Made by a program: the position numbers and the translations under genes. A stretch of DNA of 64,000 bases from Stentor coeruleus (lineage: Eukaryota > Ciliophora > Heterotrichea > Heterotrichida > Stentoridae): contig MPUH01000025.1 in assembly GCA_001970955.1 (NCBI GenBank), positions 94,427-158,426 on the forward strand, read 5' to 3'. Shown here piece by piece: positions 1 to 8,408 of this stretch. Each line of letters starts with the position of its first letter. The first letter of the stretch is position 1. The notes under the pieces were generated by a model. The model made no database searches. It saw nothing but the letters and a program-made list of their open reading frames with translations, and was not told the origin of the DNA.

Positions 1-2056
1 CAAGCCATCCGACTTGCATGAGATCTGCTTTTTTAATCATAACAAGTCTTAAAACACTAAAAAACTCATCGTCGACAACAAGGCGAAAATTTTTACATGA
101 ACAAGATTTAGTGAGTATATGGAAAAATACTATAAAATCATATGATTTTTCTGAAGCGGCTAATAAAGGGATAAGACGTTTAAGTCCACCAATAGACCAA
201 ATTGAGTCAAATATAGAAAAATTTTGAACTAGATTTTGTTGACATTCTAAATATACTGCTGGGTTAGGGTAGTTTTCTTTAGAGTTTGTTGTTGTTAATT
301 GGAAAAAATTCGAATTCATATAGAGAGAAGCTTTTTCGAAGTCCATTTTTTGAAGGGTTGAAAAGTTGTCGGGGTTTTCGATTGAGAGAAGGTTCAGGTC
401 AGAAGAGTAAAATTTGAAGTATTCAACTTTACCTTTTAAACAAATTTCAAAACTGTTGAGGGTTTTGAAGTCTTTTATCACTTCGTTAAATATTTCTTGT
501 TTTTTATAATTGATCATCAACACAATCCTATATTTTTTCTTAGCAACTTTTTGTTTCATATTAAACGAAATCGCCATTGTATTCCATTGTTTTTCCTTAA
601 CTTGCATCCTCACATCAAAAAGTATTTTCCTACTTTTTTTCATCATTTCCATACTCACACTAAGTTTCGTAACATTCAACGTTAATTTCACATCTTTATT
701 TAAATTCAAAATAAAAACTTTTTCCGTCTTTTCAACACTATCCAAATAAAACTTTGTCAATAAAGTCATTTCCTTACTAGTTTCAAAACTATAATTTAAA
801 GGGATTTTCAAAAACCTTTCCCCATCACATAAAAAATAACTCATAGGGTCATTACTAAGTCCTTGTGACTGATAAATTAATCCTAATATTTTACTAGCAT
901 TTTCCCCACTAATAGATGCAAATTTCAATGCAAGTTTTAATTCAATAACCGAAAAGCTGTTATTAAAAAGTGGGCTTATAATATCAATAACTTGTATTTT
1001 TTGTATAGCCCCAGGGGAATTAAGGACCATTTTTTTAACTTCAGCTGAGAAGTTTTTGCATATACGTAATGAAGTCCACACAAATCCTTTTAAAAAAGGG
1101 AAATAGTACTTGAATAGTTTTTCTTCTAATCCTGGAATGAGTAATATTGATAATGAATGTAAAATCAATTGAAGATTTAATTGGTCCTGGGAATCAGTTA
1201 AAGAAATCCTTGAATACATCGCATCTAATACCGCTGAGACAAATCTTGATGCTTCAGAAAACCCTGATTTTATAATAAACTTACATATACTTGTAAGTTT
1301 TAATACCTGTAAGTTAAGAATTCTTTTGAAATCCTGTATGAGAATGACTAATATTTTCAACACTTGTGCAAGAAGGGTTTCTCTAAGATCATCATCAGTT
1401 TTCTTAGCAATTTTTAATGAAGCTCTTAATGTTGAGGATATATAAGATATAGTTTGTCTTATAAAAAGCACTTCAAGTAAACCTTTTTGTTTGTTTTGAG
1501 TGAATGATCTGATGAGCATATCGAAATATTTACTACAAAGTGAAAGAGAATTTGATGCTGATACCCAAAGACATAAGCTTATTGTGATTTTATGAATATT
1601 AAACTCGAAATACCCTGCGTTGAAGAATTTCAGTCGGGCATCTGCTGATAAAGCTAAAGTTTCATAGAGTTCTATATAATAAGTATCGAGGTCTAAAACA
1701 ATTTTAGGACTTTTGTCGTCAAAAGATAGGATTAAAACTTTGATGATTGTATCTGAAACTTTATCGATCTCTTTTGCTTCAACTGTGTTTTTTCTTATTA
1801 AAAGACGATATAATTGAAGTAAAGACACAGTTTCTGATGATGGGAATTCTATAGACTTTTCTAACCAGTGTTTGAGTTCGAAAAATAAAGATACTAGGTT
1901 GGCTTCTTGGTCTTCATAATGTTTTAATTCTTCAACACATGATAAGACGACTTTCATGAAATTCTCGATTGAGTATTCTTTTTTCTTATAGACTTCCCAT
2001 AAAGCATTAGTTTGGATAAGCATTTCTAGTTTGAGTATTTGGGTGCGATTTGCCAT
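1..2056 (-). CDS. BEACH-family-like large protein, N-terminal part (runs off left edge)
   Basis: An open frame of about 685 codons starts at the ATG at 2056-2054 (MANRTQILKLEMLIQTNALW) and reaches the window edge with no stop, so the C-terminus is missing. The visible part is a long helical, solenoid-like region. After it comes a stretch resembling the concanavalin-A-like (LamG) segment of neurobeachin-type proteins, and then the sequence FSIFDSIWSIGGLKRLIPLL, which resembles the conserved armadillo-like region before the PH-BEACH module in those proteins. BEACH proteins act in vesicle traffic, membrane fusion and autophagy. The diagnostic BEACH and WD40 domains would lie left of base 1, so the family call is an inference from partial similarity. 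No intron is evident. The 5' flank is strongly C-poor on the plus strand, meaning C-rich in the sense direction. Confidence 0.55.
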   Translation of the reverse strand, partial: MANRTQILKLEMLIQTNALWEVYKKKEYSIENFMKVVLSCVEELKHYEDQEANLVSLFFELKHWLEKSIEFPSSETVSLLQLYRLLIRKNTVEAKEIDKVSDTIIKVLILSFDDKSPKIVLDLDTYYIELYETLALSADARLKFFNAGYFEFNIHKITISLCLWVSASNSLSLCSKYFDMLIRSFTQNKQKGLLEVLFIRQTISYISSTLRASLKIAKKTDDDLRETLLAQVLKILVILIQDFKRILNLQVLKLTSICKFIIKSGFSEASRFVSAVLDAMYSRISLTDSQDQLNLQLILHSLSILLIPGLEEKLFKYYFPFLKGFVWTSLRICKNFSAEVKKMVLNSPGAIQKIQVIDIISPLFNNSFSVIELKLALKFASISGENASKILGLIYQSQGLSNDPMSYFLCDGERFLKIPLNYSFETSKEMTLLTKFYLDSVEKTEKVFILNLNKDVKLTLNVTKLSVSMEMMKKSRKILFDVRMQVKEKQWNTMAISFNMKQKVAKKKYRIVLMINYKKQEIFNEVIKDFKTLNSFEICLKGKVEYFKFYSSDLNLLSIENPDNFSTLQKMDFEKASLYMNSNFFQLTTTNSKENYPNPAVYLECQQNLVQNFSIFDSIWSIGGLKRLIPLLAASEKSYDFIVFFHILTKSCSCKNFRLVVDDEFFSVLRLVMIKKADLMQVGWL

Positions 2057-2859
2057 AATATATTAAAGTTTGTTTTATGTTTTAGTTTTAGTGAAAATTT
2101 TGGGTTTTTTGATGGAAAATGTGTATTGAAAAAGTTGAAGATGGACGGAGAATTTAAGGATTGTTGGTAATTTGGTGGACTTTTGAGGATTTTGATTGAG
2201 GTTAGGGAGGATTTAGATGGAAAGAGTGGGGGTTTTTGGCATCGAAGTGGATGTAAAAGTTTTGGGGCTTGGGGGTTTTGTCATAAAGAGGTTTAGGTTT
2301 TTAAGTATTTATTTTAGGATTAGGATGGGCTTTGGGATAATCAAAAGATTTTGGGTTTATTTGAAGATTTTTTTAAAATATAGTAAACTGGTTTAAAATT
2401 TTATAGGAATTTAGTGTTATGGGGTTTGTGTTACAAGTTTTTTGAAAGTGTATATATTTGTGTAAAATATATGTGTTATATAAATAATTTTATGGATTTA
2501 TATAAAATGTCAAAATTCAAAAACTCAATCATAACATCAATCATTTGATAATAGTTAACTCCAAAAAAACCCATCATTATTATCCTAAAAAATCCTAACT
2601 ATTAAATATCAACCATAAATCCTATCCATTAAAACATCATCNCCATCATTATTATCCTAAAAAATCCTAACTATTAAATATCAACCATAAATCCTATCCA
2701 TTAAAACATCATCCGTATTTCTTATCATCCCATAACCATTAAGCATTTATACATACCATTTAATATCATCCCAAAAAATCTCTATAACATACCCAAAGCC
2801 ATAAAACAAATACACCATATCTCTAAATCCATTACAAATTAATCAAGCATAAAACTTAC
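2057..2859. other. Intergenic spacer with strand-composition switch
   Basis: No gene is seen. From 2057 to about 2460 the plus strand is rich in T and G (82 G against 7 C counted in 2101-2340). From about 2510 to 2859 it is rich in A and C. The switch near 2460-2510 probably separates the 3' flank of the F-box gene from the promoter side of the BEACH-like gene. The A/C part also holds an N-linked duplication. Confidence 0.7.
2571..2713. repeat. 71-nt direct duplication flanking single N (likely assembly artefact)
   Basis: Bases 2571-2641 and 2643-2713 are identical and separated only by the N at 2642. Five other Ns in the window are also associated with direct duplications. This points to two contigs that share an end and were joined without merging the overlap, not to a biological tandem repeat. 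Confidence 0.85.
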
Positions 2860-4296
2860 TTACACTGTATTGAAATTCCATATCTTAATACTCTGGTCCA
2901 TCGACCCTGATATAAGCTTATGGTCATCAAACTTAACAGAAAAAACAGGTTCCGAATGTCCTCTTAATATATTCCTCGTAGAGTTAGTTTTTCTCAAATC
3001 CCAAATCCTAATAGTCTTATCATAAGAAGCTGATACAACACGATAACTCTCAAATGAATAATCTAAAGACATCACATTTGAACTATGCCCAGGAAGATTA
3101 ACAACGCATTCTCCTATACGTAAATCCCACATTTTAGCTAAAGTATCTGAACTACCAGAAAAAGCTGTATGATTATACATTTTTACAGCATTAATTCCTT
3201 TATAATGCCCTATACAACTAATAATTTTTTGACTTGTAGTAAGATCCCATAAATCAACACTATGTGATTTTAAACCAATTAAAACTTGAGGTTGGGATAA
3301 TTGTAGACAATATACTGAATCATTATCATAATTTATTGTTGTTAAACAATGTTTTGTTGCTTGATCCCATACTTTAAATGATGAATCCCAAGATCCTGAG
3401 ACTATAATTTGATCATTACAATCAATTGAACTTATCCATCCTGTATGTCCTCTAATTGTAAATTCACATCTACCTGTACCAAGATTCCAAACTTTTATTG
3501 TTTTGTCACATGAACCTGAGATTAAAGAGTTATTACCAATACAACAACTCCATACTGGCCCACCATGGCCATAGTAACAAACTTTTTTTGTTATGGTTTT
3601 AGTTTGGACATGATGTTGTTTGACGATTTCTTGGTCTTTTAAATGAGTTTCATCAATTTCCCACATACTTAAAGAACAATCATCAGACCCACTAATAAAA
3701 TATGGAGTACCAGGATTATATGCTAAACATGTTACTGATCCAGTATGGCCAATAAGTGTTGATACTGATGGTCTTGTATGATACCAAGCCATTTCTTGAG
3801 CATATTTTTTCATAAACTCATTCTTGTTTTCTATTTCATTTTTCCATAAATATTTAGATAAAGATTTCCAAATCTTTGTATTTTTACACATTGAATAGAT
3901 CTCTTTACATGTATAAGAGATTATTGTTAGCTCTTTAGGTTCTAAATAATCTAATATTAAATAGATAACATCACTTGGTAATAAAGCTAATTTTGTATTT
4001 GCTGGAGTGTATGATGATTGATATACAGCTGATAAAGATTTTCTGAAATTTTCTTCAAGATTAGCAAGTCGGGTGTCATCATCACAACTTTTTTGTAAAA
4101 ATTGTAAGATTGTTGACATTTGGTCTGATTTTAAGTTGAAATCTGATTGAAAAGATATTAAAATTGCCCTGAGGTGTTGGATTGTCCCTCGAGATTTTTG
4201 AAGTTCGTATGTTGTTAGCTGTAATTGGTTTCTGTAGAGGTCGGTAAGATTACATTGGGTTTTTAGTAATTCTTGAAAGTCTCGTTGGGGCTGCAT
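2860..4296 (-). CDS. F-box and WD40-repeat protein (SCF substrate-receptor type)
   Basis: This 478-residue protein has an N-terminal helical or coiled region (about 1-100), an F-box at about 103-150 (LALLPSDVIYLILDYLEP) and seven WD40 repeats filling about 175-478, several with clear GH...WD endings such as SGSCDKTIKVWNL and SASYDKTIRIWDL. The order matches FBXW7/Cdc4-type receptors, where the F-box binds Skp1 of an SCF ubiquitin ligase and the seven-bladed propeller binds phosphorylated substrates. Repeat 4 is degenerate (ends VDLWDL, without the usual GH). The start is the first ATG; upstream sequence is non-coding and leads to the tRNA gene 54 nt away. No intron is seen. The specific substrate cannot be inferred. 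Confidence 0.9.
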   Translation of the reverse strand: MQPQRDFQELLKTQCNLTDLYRNQLQLTTYELQKSRGTIQHLRAILISFQSDFNLKSDQMSTILQFLQKSCDDDTRLANLEENFRKSLSAVYQSSYTPANTKLALLPSDVIYLILDYLEPKELTIISYTCKEIYSMCKNTKIWKSLSKYLWKNEIENKNEFMKKYAQEMAWYHTRPSVSTLIGHTGSVTCLAYNPGTPYFISGSDDCSLSMWEIDETHLKDQEIVKQHHVQTKTITKKVCYYGHGGPVWSCCIGNNSLISGSCDKTIKVWNLGTGRCEFTIRGHTGWISSIDCNDQIIVSGSWDSSFKVWDQATKHCLTTINYDNDSVYCLQLSQPQVLIGLKSHSVDLWDLTTSQKIISCIGHYKGINAVKMYNHTAFSGSSDTLAKMWDLRIGECVVNLPGHSSNVMSLDYSFESYRVVSASYDKTIRIWDLRKTNSTRNILRGHSEPVFSVKFDDHKLISGSMDQSIKIWNFNTV

Positions 4297-4344
4297 TGTT
4301 TATTATTTTTGGAATTAATATAATCAGGCCTGGCCAATAGGAAT

Positions 4345-4349
4345 AAAAA
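4345..4349 (-). terminator. RNA polymerase III T-run terminator of tRNA-Ile
   Basis: Five consecutive T residues on the minus strand lie one base beyond the 3' end of the tRNA gene, the usual pol III termination signal. Confidence 0.8.
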
Positions 4350-4350
4350 G

Positions 4351-4424
4351 TGGTCCCACTGAGGATCGAACTCAGGACCTCTGCGTTATTAGCACAGCGC
4401 TCTAACCGGCTGAGCTATGGGACC
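4351..4424 (-). tRNA. tRNA-Ile(AAU): tRNA-Ile (anticodon AAU)
   Basis: A complete 74-nt cloverleaf folds on the minus strand. The 7-bp acceptor stem is GGTCCCA/TGGGACC with discriminator A, followed by a D arm, an anticodon stem CTGTG/CGCAG with loop CTAATAA, a 5-nt variable loop (AGGTC) and a T arm CTGAG-TTCGATC-CTCAG. The loop centres the anticodon AAT, read as isoleucine with A34 expected to become inosine. Internal A box (TAGCTCAGCCGG) and B box (AGTTCGATCCT) are intact. No intron is present and the 3' CCA is not encoded. Confidence 0.97.
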
Positions 4425-4854
4425 TCGATATCGAAAATTAGTGTTTTTCATATAAAATAATCAACTTCTTTTATTTTTAAGTTGAAGACTTTTTAATAGT
4501 CTGGGAAAAATATATTTTCAGACATGATTTTGATAGAAATTATATAGAAAAAGTTACGATAATCTCTTAAGAAAAAATAAAAAAGCAAATCTGATGTGCT
4601 AAACTTTTATCCGAAAAGCGCAGAATTTTCTACAAACAAAAAATAAACTTTTTATCTTTGTTCATTTATAAATTACTTTAATATTTTATCATCCTAAAGC
4701 TTTTATTACTGATTTTTCCATATAAAATCTGTAATTTTATCTGATATAAACCTTAAAAAACCCTAAAAACCAAATTATATATTTCCTAACACATAAAAAA
4801 ACTATTAATCACAAAAACATGATTTTTTACACGAGTATTTCCTAATAATTAACT
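4425..4854. other. Intergenic spacer, no feature seen
   Basis: AT-rich sequence upstream of the tRNA and downstream of the next minus-strand gene. Near 4740-4850 the plus strand becomes A/C-rich, matching the sense-G 3'-flank pattern seen elsewhere. No ORF or fold stands out. Confidence 0.6.
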
Positions 4855-5922
4855 TCAAATTTCTTCTTTCAGCTTACGAATATCATCTTTTCTTTTTTTA
4901 TCAAATTCTTTAGTAAGTGCATCAATCTCTTCTTGCATATTAAGGCGCATTTGTTTAATAAGAAGGTCCATAATTTCTCCAGTGCCTGATATTTCAGCAA
5001 TTTGGCTTTCATAACGAAATTTGATTTCAGTGATTTTTATCGCCCTTTCATTATAGTTTTTCTCCATAATTTCTTCTAATTTTTTTTCATATCGTTCACA
5101 AATCTCAGTATTTTGTTCTTCAGTAGTGAAAAAACTGGATTTTGTGCTACTATTTAATTCTTCATCAACATCACTTAAATCACATCCAAATACTCGACTA
5201 ACATCATGAGAATTATAAGCTGAAAAAGTCATACTCCTAGTCACTAAAGACTTTTTCCTTGAAGCTAATCTCCTTTCAAGCATACTATCTTGTGACTTGA
5301 AATCAGCCGCAGCTTTATGTGCAGTTTCTTTAGTAGACTCACTATGTCTATCTATAATAATATTCAAATTCTTATGTGGTTTATTTCTCATCAAATTCCT
5401 TGTAAGTTCCTTTGAAAGCATTTTCCTAGTATTTTCCGCTTGTTCCTTTCTAGCATTTAATGCCCCTAAAAAACTTTTATTTTTTCTAGATTTTTCAGTT
5501 TCCTTTCTTTCTTCGTTATTTTCGAGCGTATTATCTTCTTTTTTTGGACTTTCTTCAGGAACTTCTTCTATTGTGTCGATAACAATTTGAGTTTTTTCGA
5601 TATTCTGACTTTCTAAATTATCTTCAATTCCATCAGGACAATTAAGCTTTTGTAATGCGGAAATAACTTGAGGTTTTATGAGCATTTTATGCATTCGGTC
5701 TTGGAAATCATAATATTTAGGGTTGTTGTTTTGTTCATAATATTCAATTGCTTGGGTGTAAAGAGCCATAAGTTCATGGATGGCTTTTGGATTCCAGGAT
5801 TTTTCAAGCTCAAGTTCTTTTTCAATGATTTTCACGGCGAGATCAGAAGAAATGCTTTGGGGTTTGAAACTTGGCTCAGGCTTTTTTCTTTTAAAAAACG
5901 AAAATGACCTCCTTTGAGACAT
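4855..5922 (-). CDS. Unknown charged coiled-coil protein, 355 aa
   Basis: I do not recognise the family. The N-terminus is basic (MSQRRSFSFFKRKKPEP). Residues about 35-90 form a helical segment with LMALYTQAIEYYEQNNNPKY, which loosely resembles a three-helix module such as MIT but is not diagnostic. The middle (about 105-250) is low-complexity, acidic and then Lys/Ser/Arg-rich. The C-terminal 90 residues, from about 268, are heptad-like and end in KKRKDDIRKLKEEI, predicting a coiled coil. The start is supported by the ATAAATG context common in this window. The stop is 63 nt from the stop-to-start border with the TBC-TLDc gene, same strand. Cytoskeletal or scaffold roles are possible but not shown. 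Confidence 0.75.
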   Translation of the reverse strand: MSQRRSFSFFKRKKPEPSFKPQSISSDLAVKIIEKELELEKSWNPKAIHELMALYTQAIEYYEQNNNPKYYDFQDRMHKMLIKPQVISALQKLNCPDGIEDNLESQNIEKTQIVIDTIEEVPEESPKKEDNTLENNEERKETEKSRKNKSFLGALNARKEQAENTRKMLSKELTRNLMRNKPHKNLNIIIDRHSESTKETAHKAAADFKSQDSMLERRLASRKKSLVTRSMTFSAYNSHDVSRVFGCDLSDVDEELNSSTKSSFFTTEEQNTEICERYEKKLEEIMEKNYNERAIKITEIKFRYESQIAEISGTGEIMDLLIKQMRLNMQEEIDALTKEFDKKRKDDIRKLKEEI

Positions 5923-5985
5923 TTATATGAAACTAATCAATAGAATAAATTTTACTTATAATATAACGATAATTGTTATGAAGAC

Positions 5986-7593
5986 TTAGGAACCTAAAAC
6001 AAATAATTCGCATGAAACAATATCGAAATATCCTGACCCAAATGGTTTATTGCCAAAAGTCTGACTCGGATACGATTGCCCAATACTCAAATCTTCATTA
6101 ACACAAAGGGCAGGACCATGATTGCCTCCTCCAAAACAAATCATTTTATCTTTGACTAAAGCTATCATCGTATCATTACCAACACATCTATAAATTTCAA
6201 AGATTGGATCACCTTGAAACATAAAACTCTCAGTTCCTCCAATATAATCTTTATGTTTCTGTAAAGCTTGATCAATATATATTCCATATACTTCTTTATT
6301 TTGTGATAAAACAATAAAAATCATAGGGGTTTTTTCTTGATATTCATCGGTAATACGGTATAAAGTTCTTAAAGAAGTCCCGTGTTCTGATGATGAATAT
6401 ATGCATTTTGGTCCATATGCTCTATATAGATTTGGTAATTCAACCCAAAGTCTTTCTATAATATGCTCTTTAAGCACATGAAATTTTTTATCGAGAAAAG
6501 GTCTATAGAGTTTTCTTGCCATTTTTGTTGTAATTTTTGTGGGCATATCATCAAAATTATACTTTGTAAATCTGATTTTAAAAGCTTTAGTGAATATAAC
6601 ATCAGAATACGAAATAGCAAAAAACAAAGTTTTTAATTCTTCATTAAAATCCTCACAATCGCTACTGATTATCGTTTCTGAATAAGCAATAAACACTGAA
6701 ATTATAACTTTCATTAATGCTTTATTCCCTTCGATAATAAAAACACTTAGTAACCTGCTTAGAAATGTAAAAGGAAAATACCCAACCCCGAAACTTTGTA
6801 GTATTTTTACCACACAATCTTCAAATTTAGTATTTTTTTTTTCAAGGCATTCGATTAATTCTTCACATTTATGACGAATTATTTTTGTTATCATCCCAGT
6901 CATAATCCCAAGTTCTTCTTGACTTGAAGTAAAGTATTTTGACACAAGCTCCTTTTTTTTTTGCGACAGTTTTATCATAGTCGATAAAGTTTCATATGTT
7001 TCTTCTTCATTCATATATATAAGAAGTAAAGATCCAACGTTTATTACTTGTGGAGAATAGCACAATGTAGAATTGTGATAATTGCTTAGAGTCCACATGA
7101 TACGAGATAACGCAGATTTACCTTCAGGGTTTAAGTATATTTTAAGTACAGCATCAGTAAGTTGGGTGTTTTCTGAGAAAGTTGGTATCTGGACGAATTC
7201 ATTCGGAATTTCGATCTATATGATTTTTACTGGAAAAACACACTTTACATGATTAGAAAACTCGTATTCACTATAATCAAACAGTGCATAAAACAAGTCT
7301 TTTATATGCGCATCAGGAATACCTCTAAATCTTAATTACCTTCTGACAAGTTTTTTTAATGTTTGCGACTTAAGATTTTCTCCTTGTTGGACTAGCTCTG
7401 TAGTAACATCATTCCATAAAATCTGCAAATGATGTTGATTACTTAAATATAAAGATAGTTTAATTTCAACACATTCATTCAAAAGTTCATGTAAATCAAA
7501 GAACCCATTTTGTATCCACCCATTAGTACAAGATTCGATTCTTGAGAAACGTTTTTGAGAATGATTTTTGCTTGAATAACATGATGCTCCCAT
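5986..7593 (-). CDS. TBC-TLDc domain protein (TBC1D24-like), three exons
   Basis: The exons are 7593-7340, 7324-7231 and 7215-5986, joined by removing two 15-nt introns; the product is 525 residues. The N-terminal two thirds look like a divergent Rab-GAP TBC domain (for example SRIMWTLSNYHNSTLCYSPQ, then NVGSLLLIYMNEEETYETL). The C-terminal part, about 355-525, is a TLDc domain (LRTLYRITDEY, FMFQGDPIFEIYRC, MICFGGGNHGPALCV, FDIVSCELFVLGS). TBC plus TLDc occurs in TBC1D24-type proteins linked to Rab/Arf control, oxidative stress and V-ATPase. I cannot locate a convincing catalytic Arg finger, so GAP activity is uncertain. The N-terminus MGASCYSSK has Gly2 and Cys5 and might be acylated, though residue 6 is not the usual Ser/Thr. 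Confidence 0.85.
7216..7230 (-). other. 15-nt intron 2 of the TBC-TLDc gene
   Basis: The minus strand reads GTAAAAATCATATAG and carries an in-frame TAG. Removing it joins CVFP to IEIPNEF in frame. A is at position 10. The intron is phase 0. Confidence 0.9.
7325..7339 (-). other. 15-nt intron 1 of the TBC-TLDc gene
   Basis: The minus strand reads GTAATTAAGATTTAG. Unspliced it creates an in-frame TAA right after exon 1; removing it restores RRGIPDAHIKDLF. A is at position 10, as in the other two introns. The intron is phase 2. Confidence 0.9.
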
Positions 7594-7690
7594 TTATATA
7601 GTTACATTTGACTGATTCTTTAAGTTCAATGTAGTGAAAATACATAGACATGGTGTATATTGTTTAGTAAATTAAGAGTAAATATATAGT
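7594..7690. promoter_or_regulatory. 97-nt divergent promoter region
   Basis: The start codons of the TBC-TLDc gene (minus) and the next gene (plus) are only 97 nt apart. Both promoters and both 5' UTRs must lie here or overlap the coding regions. The sequence is AT-rich, with no element I can name. Confidence 0.6.
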
Positions 7691-8386
7691 ATGTATAAAA
7701 GGCTTAAATTTTTTACCCCAGAACCTCAAGGAAAATATACAAAAGCTAAGTTAATTGAGTCTATGGGGCCTACTATATCAAAATTCTCTAGAGCTGTATA
7801 CAATCGGTCGTTTTCTCCAAGCCAAATCGATGTTCTTGAAAAAATGAATCTTAGAGGAGAATATACAGTAAATGATGAAAAATGCCCAACATCACGGCAG
7901 AATATAATCTCATTAAAACGAAAAGGTCGCAAATTCGGTTTTGAAGGGATGCAAATTATGAACCTTCCACGTTTACCTTTTGGTCAGCATCAGAATTATA
8001 AAGATTGTGAGTTTAGGAAAAAACATTTTATTGATATGAGCTCATCACCTGGTGATGAGGAGTTAAGGGTTTTTAATAGACAGTATAGATTACAAAAGAA
8101 ACTTGATAGGAAAAATAGAAGGTTTACTAAATATAGTGCAGAGTATACTAATAATTTGAAAAATTTTCTTATATACCCATCTGATGCTGGAAGATTATGT
8201 TGTTCAAGGGAAGATGGGATTATGTGTAGTTATGAGGTTGAAAAGAAGAAATATAAGTTCCAAGCGACTTTTCATGAATTTGATTCTGGGATGAAATCAA
8301 GTTCTTTTAGTAAAAGGAAAGTTAGGGCTAGGGAAACTCAGAATTCTTTAGAAGACATTAAGAAAATATTGACTAGAGAAAACTAA
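7691..8386 (+). CDS. Unknown basic protein, 231 aa
   Basis: I do not recognise this protein. It is rich in Lys, Arg, Phe and Tyr, with no signal peptide, membrane segment or long coiled coil. Visible stretches include FTPEPQGKYTKAKLIESMG, then a basic RKGRKFGFEG, then RQYRLQKKLDRKNRRFTKYS. The highly basic middle could bind nucleic acid or an acidic surface; this is only an inference. The stop (TAA at 8384-8386) lies 22 nt before the start of the SET gene on the same strand. No 15-nt intron that would fuse the two can be placed across the gap. Confidence 0.7.
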   Translation: MYKRLKFFTPEPQGKYTKAKLIESMGPTISKFSRAVYNRSFSPSQIDVLEKMNLRGEYTVNDEKCPTSRQNIISLKRKGRKFGFEGMQIMNLPRLPFGQHQNYKDCEFRKKHFIDMSSSPGDEELRVFNRQYRLQKKLDRKNRRFTKYSAEYTNNLKNFLIYPSDAGRLCCSREDGIMCSYEVEKKKYKFQATFHEFDSGMKSSSFSKRKVRARETQNSLEDIKKILTREN

Positions 8387-8394
8387 TAGGATAA

Positions 8395-8400
8395 ATGTAA
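8395..8400 (+). promoter_or_regulatory. Minimal start-stop element (ATGTAA) before the SET gene
   Basis: An ATG followed immediately by TAA lies 8 nt upstream of the SET gene ATG, in the 22-nt spacer. If the transcript starts upstream, ribosomes would meet this before the true start. Chance occurrence is possible in such AT-rich DNA. Confidence 0.35.
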
Positions 8401-8408
8401 GATAAAAT

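Noticed and set aside
497-749. Short plus-strand open frames
   Set aside because: They are shadows on the opposite strand of the long minus-strand frame that fills 1-2056.
7336-7593. A separate 85-residue gene
   Set aside because: Its stop lies within a 15-nt GTA...TAG intron; removing it joins this exon to the TBC-TLDc gene.
8387-8408. Intron joining the basic-protein gene to the SET gene
   Set aside because: No GT...AG of 15 or 16 nt spans the stop codon, and the second ORF has its own complete leader and domain.
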